From Archaeoglobales archaeon (lineage in GTDB: Archaea > Halobacteriota > Archaeoglobi > Archaeoglobales > Archaeoglobaceae), in the NCBI GenBank assembly GCA_030055525.1, contig JASFYJ010000003.1, forward strand, positions 62,001 through 126,000: a DNA stretch of 64,000 nucleotides, written 5' to 3'. The notes below the pieces were generated by a model. It saw nothing but the letters and a program-made list of their open reading frames with translations. It was not told the DNA's origin and ran no database searches. Positions 1-10,173 of this stretch are shown here, in pieces. Numbering within the stretch: position 1 is the stretch's first letter; each line of letters starts with the position of its first letter. The position numbers were made by a program, and so were the translations under genes.

Positions 1-165
1 CTCAAGATTCTTATGTAGATCTCTCAGCCTTGTGATTACCGCAACATCGATGTCAGAGCCAATTCTGAACTCTCCAGTTACGTAAGAACCAAAGAGCACA
101 GCTTCGTAATTAGAAAGAGCATTAAGCTCTTTTCTAATCTCCTCGATGCTCGGTTTCGAGAACAT
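1..165 (-). CDS. MNT-type nucleotidyltransferase (partial, cut by window edge)
   Basis: Reading leftward from the ATG at 165, 55 codons are visible before the window ends. They encode the start of a minimal nucleotidyltransferase domain: a short helix, then LFGSYVTGEF followed by GSDIDVAVI, the G-S...D-x-D signature whose aspartates bind the metal-nucleotide. Its 5' end overlaps the 3' end of the adjacent HEPN gene by about 30 bases, the usual arrangement of HepT/MntA toxin-antitoxin pairs, where the MNT protein AMPylates the HEPN toxin. The role as antitoxin is inferred from this pairing. The C-terminus is not seen. Confidence 0.85.
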   Translation of the reverse strand, partial: MFSKPSIEEIRKELNALSNYEAVLFGSYVTGEFRIGSDIDVAVITRLRDLHKNLE

Positions 166-406
166 GTTCAACCCTTCTTATAAACTCAATAAGGGTTTCC
201 CTGACTTTATCAACCGATTCAAGCACAATTTTTTTATCCAATTTGTTATATCTATGAACCAACCAGTTTCTAAGCCCATTGCAAGTTTTTAGCTTTTCAG
301 CCAGCTCTTTGTCAAGTATACTGAGCTCATGAAGAATTTCGATGTTTGAATAATCGTCTTCAACACGCTTTCCAAGATCTTTCACAAGCATGGCACAGAC
401 GTCCAT
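134..406 (-). CDS. hepT: HEPN-domain protein, HepT-like toxin (N-terminally truncated)
   Basis: This 90-residue frame is the C-terminal two thirds of a HepT/DUF86 HEPN protein. The R-x4-H-x-Y ribonuclease motif is present as R46-NWLV-H51-R-Y53. HepT proteins are normally about 130-145 residues, and this frame lacks the first helices. The ATG at 406 corresponds to an internal Met, because homologous-looking sequence continues upstream in the same frame past a TAA (see the broken 5' part at 407-537). The gene overlaps the MNT gene downstream. A truncated HEPN could be inactive, or could be translated by internal initiation. The family call is firm; the functional status is open. Confidence 0.75.
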   Translation of the reverse strand: MDVCAMLVKDLGKRVEDDYSNIEILHELSILDKELAEKLKTCNGLRNWLVHRYNKLDKKIVLESVDKVRETLIEFIRRVEHVLETEHRGD

Positions 407-537
407 GGTGGATTCAATTGATGTTTAAAGGTTGTAAAAAGTTCCACTGACCTCAATTGGCTTTCTGGGTTCTTCTGGAATCTCGTCAAGAGCTTCGAGT
501 ATATATTCGATTTTCTCTGTATCTCTCCTTTCTCATT
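407..537 (-). pseudogene. hepT: Broken 5' part of the hepT gene
   Basis: Reading leftward in the frame of the HEPN protein, codons 532-428 encode a plausible HepT N-terminus (EKIEYILEALDEIPEEP, then VSGTFYNL). A TAA at 427-425 follows, then TSIEST runs straight into the Met of the retained frame. The likely original start is the ATG at 537-535 (MRKERY), one frame away, so a +1 slip near 518-522 is also needed. One frameshift and one nonsense change therefore separate the start from the HEPN domain. This is inferred from reading-frame continuity; a sequencing error at either site cannot be excluded. Confidence 0.55.
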
Positions 538-825
538 GGATCAATTTTGTTCTACTTGGCTTTATATTTTTCTCTCCCATAAGAAAATTCTGAAAAATTT
601 AAAATTCAATGGAATTTCTGCGATTTTTTGGTCTTAAACACGCTCCAGGGAATTGTGAAAGCTAACAAAAGCCTCTTCGAGTTCCCTCTGTAGTTTTTGA
701 GGCATTATAAAATTTTAGCCGAGAACATAAAATAAAATTTTTACTTTTCATAACAACCAATATAAAGGCTCTTTTCAACCTTAGCCCGAAAACTGAACGT
801 GTGGCTAAACAAATCAGTCTAAAAA
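538..825. other. Intergenic region between hepT and cas2
   Basis: This AT-rich stretch has no supported gene. The only coding-like signal is a 23-codon leftward frame at 705-634 (starts MPQKLQRELEEAF), which has helical character but no recognisable family. It may be a remnant. The T-rich segments could terminate the leftward cas4-cas1-cas2 transcript. Confidence 0.4.
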
Positions 826-1089
826 TTAGATAACTTCCTCGCAGTAACCCTTTTGAATCCCCAAAACTTCCTTTTTGAAGACTTCCGCACTTCTGAACCT
901 ATAGATCACAACCATGTCTTCATTTTCATCTATTATATCTTTTAGCCCCATTTTTATCTCTTCAAGCGTCGCTTGCGTCGCTTCACCTTCAAAAACAGAA
1001 TTCTGAACCCAGTATAGATACTTTCGCAGGAATTTCTTAACCTTATTGACTCTTTCAACGTTAACATCGTAGGCGATGATCAAATACAT
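826..1089 (-). CDS. cas2: CRISPR-associated endonuclease Cas2
   Basis: Cas2 is the structural partner of Cas1 in the spacer-integration complex. The 87-residue protein has the ferredoxin-like opening MYLIIAYDVN with the conserved Asp8, and the WVQNSVFEGE strand typical of the family, at the usual length. It is the last gene of the leftward cas4-cas1-cas2 set and starts one base after the cas1 stop, so translation is probably coupled. Confidence 0.95.
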   Translation of the reverse strand: MYLIIAYDVNVERVNKVKKFLRKYLYWVQNSVFEGEATQATLEEIKMGLKDIIDENEDMVVIYRFRSAEVFKKEVLGIQKGYCEEVI

Positions 1090-1090
1090 A

Positions 1091-2056
1091 CTACCACCAG
1101 ATCACAAAGGGCTTGTATTTTTCAACGCCAAAGAAATGCTTAATCAGCTTATAGCATTCGAGCCTGATCAAACGCTGGTAGGAAACGTTTCTGTTAAGAT
1201 CTTTGTGCTTTATTGTCTTTTCAAGCCTTTCGTTGAAAGCTTTGACAAACTTTCTCTTTCCGTTTTCGTTCAGCAGAATTCCATTCATTTCTCGATCAAA
1301 ATCGTCTTTCTGGATTATTCTGTTGTTCACAAGGTTAAATATCAGACGATCAACAACTAAGGGCTTGAAGATCTCAGCAAGATCCAAAGCCAAGCTGAAG
1401 CGCCTTTCCGACGGCTCATGCAGGTAGCTTATCGCTGGATTCAGCTGTGTATGATAGAGCTCTGAAAGCACCGCTGAGTAGAGCAAAGAGTTTCCAAAGC
1501 TGATCATCGCATTTACCTCATTCTCTGGCGGTTGTCTGCTCCGCTTTTCGAACTTTAACTCCTTGAGAATGCTATCGAATTTTTCGTAGTAAGCGTTCCT
1601 CGCGGTTGCTTCAATTCCCATTATCTCCGCAATGCTTTTTGCATCGTAAAGGCTTTGTAGGGTTGAAATTATATCGGTATCGTCTTCTCCGCTCTTCTTC
1701 GCTACCCTTGCCATGTTTAAAATGCTTCCCTCAACAAAAGCCTTTGCCAAGTATAGTCTTTTTTCTTTTTCAAGATGATGCTCAGCTTGCCTTAAAACAA
1801 CCTCACCTGAGATCAGAGACTCGCGGGGATAAAAGCTACCTTCATAGAAGCCGTAGCGGTTGAAGAAGTGAATGCAAACGCCCTCTTTTGCTAAATACGA
1901 TATCGCTTTGGAAGTTATGCTGAGAGAGCCTAAGGCGTAGATTGCATAGATCGTGTTTATCGGGATTGGCTTCTTTCCTTCTTCATTTTCAAAGTATATC
2001 GTGTTCTCATCCCTCATCAGCTTTCCGTCGGAGATTATGTAGTAGTTCTTCCTCAT
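1091..2056 (-). CDS. cas1: CRISPR-associated integrase Cas1
   Basis: Cas1 catalyses spacer integration. From the ATG at 2056 ([11 protein letters not shown]) the protein has 321 residues, normal for type I Cas1. The metal-binding residues are visible as Glu149 ([10 protein letters not shown]), His213 ([10 protein letters not shown]) and Glu228 (LDLAEIFKP). An upstream ATG at 2092 would add 12 residues inside cas4, but GGTGA lies 6 bases before the 2056 ATG and the shorter form matches the family start. The ATG lies within a few bases of the cas4 stop, which implies coupling. Confidence 0.95.
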   Translation of the reverse strand: MRKNYYIISDGKLMRDENTIYFENEEGKKPIPINTIYAIYALGSLSITSKAISYLAKEGVCIHFFNRYGFYEGSFYPRESLISGEVVLRQAEHHLEKEKRLYLAKAFVEGSILNMARVAKKSGEDDTDIISTLQSLYDAKSIAEIMGIEATARNAYYEKFDSILKELKFEKRSRQPPENEVNAMISFGNSLLYSAVLSELYHTQLNPAISYLHEPSERRFSLALDLAEIFKPLVVDRLIFNLVNNRIIQKDDFDREMNGILLNENGKRKFVKAFNERLEKTIKHKDLNRNVSYQRLIRLECYKLIKHFFGVEKYKPFVIWW

Positions 2057-2060
2057 AAGT

Positions 2061-2555
2061 TCACCCGCAGAAGCAGAATTCGAAGTAAGCACATTTTCTG
2101 CAATAAGACTTGTATTCTGGCTTTGGCATCTCTCCAGAAAGCGTTTCGGCTATTTTTTCCAGAACTTCTTCGATTGCTTTGTTTTCTTCAAGTCTTACTT
2201 CGACAACCTTTTTCTTTTTCGGATAACTTATTCTCCCCTTAGCTTTGATTCCAAACTTTGAGAGGTAGTAAATGTAATAGAGAACCTGATAATAGTCCGC
2301 CTTCTCGATAGAATCTGATTTTTTGACTTCAACAATTTCAATTTCATCGCCTCGCCTTAAAACATCGATAGCAATTGGTCCAATGCTAACATCTTTCTCT
2401 TCTCTGCCGAAAAATTGCCTCTGCAAAAGCGAACCAAGCTTCACGAGGTCGCTTTCCTGTTCCATCGAAACGTTCTTGCTGAAAAGCCATAGTTTTGTTT
2501 TGCAAACAAAGTAGTAGTTAACCTGCGTGCCACGAACATACATATCTTCGAGCAT
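2061..2555 (-). CDS. cas4: CRISPR-associated exonuclease Cas4
   Basis: Cas4 trims prespacers and selects PAM-containing fragments for Cas1-Cas2. The 164-residue protein has the RecB nuclease core (Asp64 in IAIDVLRRG, Glu76-x-Lys78 in IVEVKKS) and the four cysteines of an FeS cluster: Cys18 near the N-terminus and Cys152, Cys155 and Cys161 at the end. The motif I histidine common in the G-x-L-x-H helix appears as Gln (GSLLQRQ). It is the first gene of the adaptation operon. The sequence before it (2556-2600) is AT-rich with TATA-like elements on the minus strand. Confidence 0.92.
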   Translation of the reverse strand: MLEDMYVRGTQVNYYFVCKTKLWLFSKNVSMEQESDLVKLGSLLQRQFFGREEKDVSIGPIAIDVLRRGDEIEIVEVKKSDSIEKADYYQVLYYIYYLSKFGIKAKGRISYPKKKKVVEVRLEENKAIEEVLEKIAETLSGEMPKPEYKSYCRKCAYFEFCFCG

Positions 2556-2698
2556 AAATTAAATTGTTTTATTAAGATAAAAATTTTTCTTTAAGTCTTC
2601 CTCGAATTCTTCGAATGACGAATTCTGCTATCTAAAAACTTTCTCGAACCTTCATCAAGCTTTAAAGCTAAAATTTCTGCTATTTCTGCTTGAAATAT

Positions 2699-3319
2699 CT
2701 AAAGCACTCTCTCTACAAAGACTCTTTTTCCCATTTTTTCCCTTTTGATGTAACCCTTTGCTTCCAGCTTTGCGATATACTGGCTAATCAATGGTACTTT
2801 TCTTTGAAGTCTGTAGGCAATCTCGCTAACAGAAAGCGGTCTCTCTTTTAGAACTTCAAGAATCTCTGTTTCTAGGCCACTAAGCTTTCCTCCAGGTTCT
2901 AAGAGAGGTAATTCAATTACCTCCCCCTCGTCTGAGACGTAAAATATACTCAAGAGTTTATCTTTTTCGAGTATTGCAGCATAGAAGAGCTCAAATCCAA
3001 TTATCCTCCTACCTCCAGTCACATTTATGGCAGTCTTTGGTTTTATTAGCTTTCTAAACTCATAAACATTTCTTGAAAAATTGTACGGTTCTTTAACTTC
3101 CTTTACCAAGCACGGAATGTTTCTTGCCTCAAACTTTTCCTTTGCCTCTTTTACGTTTTTCAATATGAAGTCCTCCTTATCTTTATCCGCTATCTTTGAG
3201 AAAGCATAGAGAATTACAGCATCGTGAACTTCGAATCTCACCAATTTTTTCGGAACGATTATCGCTCCATTTCTAAAAACGTGCTTCGTATGTTCACCAA
3301 TGGTAACTACGTATCTCAT
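2699..3319 (-). CDS. csa3: CARF-wHTH regulator Csa3
   Basis: Csa3 proteins control type I-A adaptation and interference genes, and probably sense cyclic oligoadenylate or a related ligand through the CARF domain. The N-terminal 130 residues form the Rossmann-like CARF fold with the NVTGGRRIIGFEL ligand loop. Residues about 148-206 are a winged helix (LSVSEIAYRLQRKVPLISQY, then a basic wing). The gene diverges from csa5 across an 85-base region with back-to-back promoters, which suits autoregulation plus control of the interference operon. Confidence 0.9.
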   Translation of the reverse strand: MRYVVTIGEHTKHVFRNGAIIVPKKLVRFEVHDAVILYAFSKIADKDKEDFILKNVKEAKEKFEARNIPCLVKEVKEPYNFSRNVYEFRKLIKPKTAINVTGGRRIIGFELFYAAILEKDKLLSIFYVSDEGEVIELPLLEPGGKLSGLETEILEVLKERPLSVSEIAYRLQRKVPLISQYIAKLEAKGYIKREKMGKRVFVERVL

Positions 3320-3341
3320 AGTTAAGTAAATACAAGTTAAC

Positions 3342-3350
3342 TTTATAACA
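3342..3350 (-). promoter_or_regulatory. TATA box of csa3
   Basis: On the minus strand a TTATAA-type element lies about 26 bases before the csa3 ATG at 3319, which predicts a leaderless transcript. Confidence 0.5.
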
Positions 3351-3368
3351 TTTTCGTTAATTTCCTAA

Positions 3369-4735
<1,367 letters not shown>

Positions 4736-4740
4736 GAGGT

Positions 4741-5577
4741 ATGGACGTCCTATTCGTCCATTTTCGTCTTCCTTTTTATTCAATTGCGAAAAAATCCTTT
4801 CAGGTTAGATCTTCTTTGCTTCTTCCACCCCCATCAGCTCTTAAAGGAGCTCTTGCAAAGGGTTTAGCGCTTCTTTTAGGTTCAAACAAGGAAAAGATAG
4901 ATTATCTCGCTAGAGATCTAATTGCTGAAATCAACAGCAAGCTGATAGATGTAATGGCTGTTTCCGCATCTTCTCCGACTCCACTTGTCAGAAATTACTT
5001 TCTGTTAAAAAGACTTAGAACGCTCGAACCTGAAAGGGGAAAAAAGAGGTCTGAAGCTGAAGAGGAGGAAGCTGAAGAGGGGGAGGGCAGTGAGAAAACC
5101 GATGCTATGCGAAGAGAATACATCTTCTCACATGAAATTTACGCCATTTACATGTTCAAAAATCTTACAGAAGAAGAAAAACTACGTTATAAGAAGGCTG
5201 CAATGCTCATAGATAACCTTGGCGACACAGAAAGCCTTGTTTCGGTGGTTAATGTAGATTTCGTTAAGTTAGAAAAGATTAATGCTCTTGTTGAGTTCTA
5301 CACGCCAATAGATAAGCTTTCGAGCGAACTTTCAAAAAAGATCAGTGTATGGAAAAAGATAATCTTAGAAAATATGCAAATAAATCCAGACTATGAGGAA
5401 GAAAAGCAAAAAAAGAGAAAACAAAAAGAGATAACTTTCTACATGCCTATAGAGGAGAAAAGAGTCGAAAAACACGTTTATTATGAAATAAACCCAACAA
5501 TTGAAACGAGTTTTGGAATAAGAGTTTACGACAAGGTGTTAGGGATATGGATACCCGAGAGCTGTTTAAGAAGTTAA
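4741..5577 (+). CDS. cas5: Cascade subunit Cas5 (type I-A)
   Basis: Cas5 caps the 5' handle of the crRNA in Cascade. The protein (278 residues from the ATG at 4741) has the RAMP start VHFRLPFYSIAKKSF and the LLPPPSALKGALAKG motif diagnostic of Cas5. Residues about 105-120 form an acidic low-complexity insertion (EEEEAEEGEG). A GTG at 4732 overlapping the cas7 stop is an alternative start. The 3' end overlaps the cas3' start by 31 bases. Confidence 0.9.
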   Translation: MDVLFVHFRLPFYSIAKKSFQVRSSLLLPPPSALKGALAKGLALLLGSNKEKIDYLARDLIAEINSKLIDVMAVSASSPTPLVRNYFLLKRLRTLEPERGKKRSEAEEEEAEEGEGSEKTDAMRREYIFSHEIYAIYMFKNLTEEEKLRYKKAAMLIDNLGDTESLVSVVNVDFVKLEKINALVEFYTPIDKLSSELSKKISVWKKIILENMQINPDYEEEKQKKRKQKEITFYMPIEEKRVEKHVYYEINPTIETSFGIRVYDKVLGIWIPESCLRS

Positions 5578-7289
5578 CAGGATACGAAGCTTACGATTAT
5601 CAAACAAGAGCATGGGAAAAAATTCGCGAAATAATGAGAAATGGTGGAAAAGTCATCATCGAAGTGCAAACAGCAGGAGGGAAAACTGAAGCAGCAATCA
5701 TGCCCTTTTTGCAGGAAATCTACGATGGAACTTGGAGTGTTTCAAGGCTGATATACGTATTGCCAACCAGATCACTTGTTGAGAAACAGGCAGAGAGGAT
5801 AAGAGAACTTGTGGAGAAATTATATTCGCTTAAAGGATACCAAAATGCTAAAGAACTATCAAAAAAATCAGTTTTAGTTGAATATGGGCTTGAAAAAACT
5901 CACGCATTCCTTGGTAGCGTCATAGTTGCTACATGGGATTCTTTTCTCTACGGACTTGCTGCTCATAGAAAGATAGGAAATAGATTCACCTTCCCCGCTG
6001 GCGCAATTACTCAAAGTCTTGTTATCTTTGATGAGGTTCAGATGTATCAAGACTGCTCATTTTACATGCCAATGCTCTTTGCACTCATTATAAAATTGCT
6101 CGAAAAAGCCAGAGTTCCTGTAGTAATAATGAGCGCCACGATTCCAAGCAAGCTAAGAGATGTTATTGCAAAGGATGCTCCAAAAATCGAAGTTTTAGAT
6201 AATGACGAACTAAAACCGCTGCGCGGGGAAGTTAAAGTGGAGATTTCGGAGAGCTTTGACAGCATATTGAAGGACGTAGTTGATACCCTAAAAGCTGGAA
6301 AGAAAGTGCTTTTTGTTAGAAATACCGTAGAAAAAGCAAAAAATACCTATGAAAAACTAAAAAGTCTAAAGGAAATCCAGAACAAAGAAATAATACTTAT
6401 TCACAGCCGTTTTACAGCTGAGGATAGAAGAGAGAAGGAGATCATGCTCGAAAAAGCTGATCTAATTGTTGCAACGCAAGTCGTTGAATCTGGACTCGAT
6501 CTTGAAAATGTCGGGCTGGTGATTACAGACATCGCTCCACTAGATGCGTTAATCCAGAGAATTGGAAGATGTGCGAGGAGAAGATGGGAAAAGGGTAAAG
6601 CGATAATTTTGATTGAAGCTGAAATCCAGCCTACGGATACTGGAAGATCCAAGAAGGGTCGCAAGTCTGAAGTTTTCAAATTCAAGAAATTCAGCGAAAT
6701 TTCGAGACATTTTGGAGAAAATATCGAACCAGAATTGCAAAACACTTGCTCAGGACAACTAACGATCAAATTAAGTAAAGATGATAAAAAAGATAAAGGT
6801 AAAAACGTGGAGACCAGTTATTCCTATCATCCCTACGACCCCCTTGTGCTTTTGACAACATACGATGAGCTTGAAAATCCAAACAACATTGAAAAATGCC
6901 TTTTAGACGTAAAAACCACAAGGGAAGCTCTTGACAGAGTTTACAGATATCATTACGAGAATAACATAGTTCCAAGAGAATACTATTCTGCCTATATTTA
7001 CTTCAAGGAGCTCAAACTCTTCTCACTGCCACCAGAATATGAGCTAAGAGCGAGACCTGAACTCTATACCATGCTTTACATTGGTGGAGAGCTTTTTGAT
7101 TCTAAAAAAATCATAAGAGTAGACTACAACTGGCTCAAGAACAAAAAGGAGCTATTGGAAGGAGAAGTTAGGATTGAAGAGGATGGAAGTGTTAAAATAA
7201 TAAAAGATTTTAACTGGATAAAACCCTTTTCTATATACAAGCTCAAAGATGAATTCTACAATCGTGATTTAGGGGTGTTAGAGCCATGA
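5547..7289 (+). CDS. cas3: CRISPR-associated helicase Cas3' (stand-alone)
   Basis: This is the superfamily 2 helicase half of Cas3, which unwinds the DNA target after Cascade binding. The 580-residue protein carries the Walker A-like TAGGKT (42-47), DEVQ box (162-165), SAT (196-198) and QRIGRCARR motif VI (337-345). The HD nuclease is a separate gene immediately downstream (4-base overlap), the split arrangement typical of type I-A. The C-terminal 200 residues are the Cas3 accessory region. Confidence 0.95.
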   Translation: MDTRELFKKLTGYEAYDYQTRAWEKIREIMRNGGKVIIEVQTAGGKTEAAIMPFLQEIYDGTWSVSRLIYVLPTRSLVEKQAERIRELVEKLYSLKGYQNAKELSKKSVLVEYGLEKTHAFLGSVIVATWDSFLYGLAAHRKIGNRFTFPAGAITQSLVIFDEVQMYQDCSFYMPMLFALIIKLLEKARVPVVIMSATIPSKLRDVIAKDAPKIEVLDNDELKPLRGEVKVEISESFDSILKDVVDTLKAGKKVLFVRNTVEKAKNTYEKLKSLKEIQNKEIILIHSRFTAEDRREKEIMLEKADLIVATQVVESGLDLENVGLVITDIAPLDALIQRIGRCARRRWEKGKAIILIEAEIQPTDTGRSKKGRKSEVFKFKKFSEISRHFGENIEPELQNTCSGQLTIKLSKDDKKDKGKNVETSYSYHPYDPLVLLTTYDELENPNNIEKCLLDVKTTREALDRVYRYHYENNIVPREYYSAYIYFKELKLFSLPPEYELRARPELYTMLYIGGELFDSKKIIRVDYNWLKNKKELLEGEVRIEEDGSVKIIKDFNWIKPFSIYKLKDEFYNRDLGVLEP

Positions 7290-8002
7290 AATATGAAATA
7301 TACGCTTATAAAGGTCAGAGTTTGAAAGAACACGTTGAATCGATGCTTAAAGCTTGGGAAATTGCAAAGAGAAGATACACTCCTTCCATTGTAAGAGTCA
7401 TGAATTCTGAGAATATCAAAATTGATTCAGAAATTGATAAATTCATGAAATCGCTGATCATTCTCCACGATACTGGAAAAGGAGCGAAAATTTACCAAGA
7501 AAATGTAGAAATAGGAGAATTTCATGGCTTTAGACATGAACTTCTGAGCGCTTTTTACACAAAAGAGATTCTGGAACAGATCTTTGACAGAAAAAAGGCT
7601 TTCATAGGGGCTCTGGTTGTCATGATTCATCACGAACCGATATTGATGGGGCAAATAAGGAATATACAGAAGGAAGAATTGTCTCCAGAAGTTATAGTGG
7701 ACAAGTTGAGGAATTTCAATGGCGTGGTTCCAGCATTAAAAGATTTTATCGTTGATAGCTTCAAAGATTTTTTAAATGTCTCAGTTAACGTCCCAGATGT
7801 CGATTTAGATGCTCTGATACAAACCGTTATGGAGTTAAGCGTAAGGGCAAGATGTTTACCAAACTCCGATAGGCTTAGAGTTGTTGTTGGTTGCATCCTT
7901 CTGCCTTTGGTTCTTTGTGACTACAAGGGAGCTGAGGAAAGAGGTGGCGAAGCACCGGAGTTTTCCAAGGTACTTGAGCTCGAATGGATAGGTTTGAGGT
8001 GA
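7286..8002 (+). CDS. cas3-HD: CRISPR-associated HD nuclease Cas3''
   Basis: This is the metal-dependent nuclease that degrades target DNA with Cas3'. The HD-domain residues are in order: His16 (KEHVES), His61-Asp62 (LHDTGKG), His84 (GFRHE) and the His115-His116 pair (MIHHEP). The length of 238 residues fits stand-alone Cas3''. The start overlaps the cas3' stop by 4 bases, and the stop is followed 4 bases later by cas8a. Confidence 0.92.
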   Translation: MKYEIYAYKGQSLKEHVESMLKAWEIAKRRYTPSIVRVMNSENIKIDSEIDKFMKSLIILHDTGKGAKIYQENVEIGEFHGFRHELLSAFYTKEILEQIFDRKKAFIGALVVMIHHEPILMGQIRNIQKEELSPEVIVDKLRNFNGVVPALKDFIVDSFKDFLNVSVNVPDVDLDALIQTVMELSVRARCLPNSDRLRVVVGCILLPLVLCDYKGAEERGGEAPEFSKVLELEWIGLR

Positions 8003-8006
8003 TTGT

Positions 8007-9029
8007 ATGCTCGAAACTCCGGGAGTAGATGAGATCTTCGATCTTTACGTTGCATACGGGATGGTTGAATGTTTAGTCCGGGGAGGAGTTGAAGATTTTG
8101 AGCTCATACCTCTAGGCAATAAATACAAAATCGTAGCTAAAGAAGAAAATCGAGATGAGATAGAGAATGCTCTAAAAAATGGACTAATAGATGCTTTAGA
8201 AGAGATGCTTGCCCTTCATCAGGCTTTAATGGATAGCTCTGGTAGTAGCGAAGCGGATTTCAGTAGAGGAGCCAATATAGATACGGATCCCCACTATTTA
8301 AGGAAGATAGAGAAAACCTTTGAAAATATTATAAATAATAAAAAAGAGTTAGAAGAATATAAAACTATTCCTCTTCCTCTAATGCCATTTGCCGGAAGAT
8401 TTTTACCGCGGCATTTCAGCGTTAAAAGCGGAAATCCGTTTAAAGTTGACAGAATAAATTACTCTTTAGCTTGGGTTGGTTTCCACTTTTATACACCCTA
8501 TATAAAATACACAAAAGAGGGTAAAACGAGTATTCACATTTACGCTTTAATTCCCTTAGAAAGCCTGAATGCCTTAGAAATCCTCGCTTTGAAAGATCTC
8601 AAGGAAAAATTGCCACACTACTCAGAGAATTTTATGAGCAACAGCAAGCTCGCATTACTTTATCATCTTGCCCATACGGAGACTTTAGGAGCTTTAGAAG
8701 TTTTAACGAAGAAATCTTTCTCATTAAAAGCATACACTCTGAACAAAGAGAAAAACAATCAGGCAGTTAGATATTTTGATACGCAAAACATAGGAAAACT
8801 TATGAAATTTCTCTGGATGCTAAAGAGAAAAAGCGTTTACCATGCGATAAAATTCATAGATGATCTTTTAAGGGTGGATAGCGAGGCTGGACTTAGTTTT
8901 GTGGATGCTGTCCTTTTTGATGAAGTGGATGGCTTCTACAAAGCTCTGAGAATTGCAAAAAGATCAGGGGTTAACGTTCCAAGAAAAGTTGTGGAGGGCA
9001 TTCAAGAATACATAAACGTACTTGGATGA
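8007..9029 (+). CDS. cas8a: Cascade large subunit Cas8a (Csa4-like)
   Basis: The position directly after cas3'' in a type I-A operon, the length (340 residues) and the N-terminal DEIFDLYVAYGMVECLV helix suggest the Csa4/Cas8a2 large subunit, which recognises the PAM and recruits Cas3. There is a strong ribosome site (GAGGTGA, 4 bases before the ATG). Cas8 proteins are poorly conserved, so the call rests on operon context together with weak motif resemblance. Confidence 0.8.
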   Translation: MLETPGVDEIFDLYVAYGMVECLVRGGVEDFELIPLGNKYKIVAKEENRDEIENALKNGLIDALEEMLALHQALMDSSGSSEADFSRGANIDTDPHYLRKIEKTFENIINNKKELEEYKTIPLPLMPFAGRFLPRHFSVKSGNPFKVDRINYSLAWVGFHFYTPYIKYTKEGKTSIHIYALIPLESLNALEILALKDLKEKLPHYSENFMSNSKLALLYHLAHTETLGALEVLTKKSFSLKAYTLNKEKNNQAVRYFDTQNIGKLMKFLWMLKRKSVYHAIKFIDDLLRVDSEAGLSFVDAVLFDEVDGFYKALRIAKRSGVNVPRKVVEGIQEYINVLG

Positions 9030-9033
9030 AACA

Positions 9034-9609
9034 ATGGACTACTTAACCCTTATTTTACTGGCAATTAGTCTATCACTAGACGATTTTGGCCTTGCTTTCG
9101 CTTTAAGCCTTTTGGTCACGGCTAAAACCTTAAGAATGCGATTGATTTATGCTGGAAAGATGGCAGTTGCATTCTCAACATCTACAACCATCTTACCCCT
9201 GCTGGGTTGGCTGTTGGGACTAGCGATCTACAATTGGGTTGCACAATTTAGTGCCTGGATAATACTAGTTGCTTTTTGCGGAGTTGGAGGGGAGATTATT
9301 AAGGAAGCATTTGAAGATGAAAAGTTTAGAGCTATGAAGAATAACTCGTCCTTCTGGATGTTGCTTACTATGGGCTTCCTAGGGAGCCTTGATGAGGGAG
9401 CTATAGGAGTTAGTTTTCCTTTTTTAGATATCCCAATTTTTTGGATAATATTTGCCGTCATTTTGACCAACATAGTTCTGATATACTTCGCAATTTTAGC
9501 TAGCGGTTGGATAAGTTATTTGAATAAAAAAATCCCATCAATTCTCTCCGGAATGATTTTAATCATACTTGGAGTATTGAAGTTCCTAGAACTATCTTCT
9601 GGAGATTAG
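9034..9609 (+). CDS. MntP-like integral membrane protein
   Basis: The protein has 191 residues from the ATG at 9034, and six hydrophobic segments are visible. It repeats the acidic membrane motif twice, as SLSLDDFGLAF near the start and GSLDEGAIGVSFPF in the middle, with PLLGWLLG between. This is the internal-duplication pattern of MntP (DUF204) manganese exporters. A TTG at 9022 overlapping cas8a is an alternative start. It begins 4 bases after the cas8a stop and precedes the CRISPR leader, so it appears to be the last gene of the interference operon. A transport role is inferred from family only. Confidence 0.7.
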   Translation: MDYLTLILLAISLSLDDFGLAFALSLLVTAKTLRMRLIYAGKMAVAFSTSTTILPLLGWLLGLAIYNWVAQFSAWIILVAFCGVGGEIIKEAFEDEKFRAMKNNSSFWMLLTMGFLGSLDEGAIGVSFPFLDIPIFWIIFAVILTNIVLIYFAILASGWISYLNKKIPSILSGMILIILGVLKFLELSSGD

Positions 9610-10173
9610 GATACTTTAAAAAATGCTTAAAAATACAGAAAGGTTTTTTTGCTTTTTAAACCATTAAGGCTGTTAAGTTTACTTTTTTAAACTTAATTTT
9701 TCGAGTTTTTGTTTCAATTAGATTTTGCATGTTCGGTGTATAAGTAAAGATTATGACGCACGTTAACAAAACTTTAAAAGAGAGTATTTTAATCCATGGA
9801 ATTTATCACCCATCCCCAAGCAAATCCCCCAAAACTCAACAAAAAACCTTTTAAAAGCCTTAAATCAAAATCGAAGCCAAAATAGCAAGTCGCAAGCGAT
9901 AAAATTTTCCTTTATTATTGCAAAAACTTATTTTTTATACTTCCTCCTTTCGCAAATCCGGGCTTTTCTATTTTTATTCTTAAGCTCTACCCTGATGAAA
10001 TTTCTTCGATTTTAAAAAAAGCTTTTTAAATTCAATAAAATTTAAAAAGAATGCGAAGAAAAAAGTCGCATACCTTTATAAATGAGTTGCAACTTTGGAG
10101 GTTTGCGATGCTATATAAATGGAAGAAGGCATTAGAAAGCTTTAAATTGAGAAAGAAGTAAAAATTCATAAGG
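9610..10173 (+). promoter_or_regulatory. CRISPR leader region
   Basis: This 560-base, very AT-rich, gene-free segment precedes the first repeat, on the side expected for a leader because the repeats end in ATTGAAAG in this orientation. Two TATA-like elements are visible, CTTTATAAA at 10074-10082 and CTATATAAAT at 10111-10120. The second would start transcription about 30-35 bases before repeat 1. A small inverted repeat, ATGCGA/TCGCAT, lies at 10051-10071. A C-rich stretch is seen near 9810-9835. Confidence 0.6.
9644..9657 (+). terminator. Oligo-T terminator after the cas operon
   Basis: A run of seven T residues (9644-9650) and a second T run follow the MntP-like gene by about 35 bases. Oligo-T tracts are the usual archaeal termination signal. 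Confidence 0.4.

Noticed and set aside
407-537. Stop codon recoding of TAA in hepT
   Set aside because: The additional frameshift argues for decay, and TAA ends other intact genes here, such as pdaD and trpS.
634-705. 23-codon helical frame between hepT and cas2
   Set aside because: Too short to support as a gene, with no family, although the peptide looks plausible.
5547-8002. Frameshift within a single cas3 gene
   Set aside because: Both halves have their own starts with complete helicase and HD motifs. Split Cas3 is normal in type I-A.
9034-9609. MntP-like gene read as a CorA-type CRISPR accessory protein
   Set aside because: It lacks the CorA GMN motif and has the MntP double acidic-motif layout.
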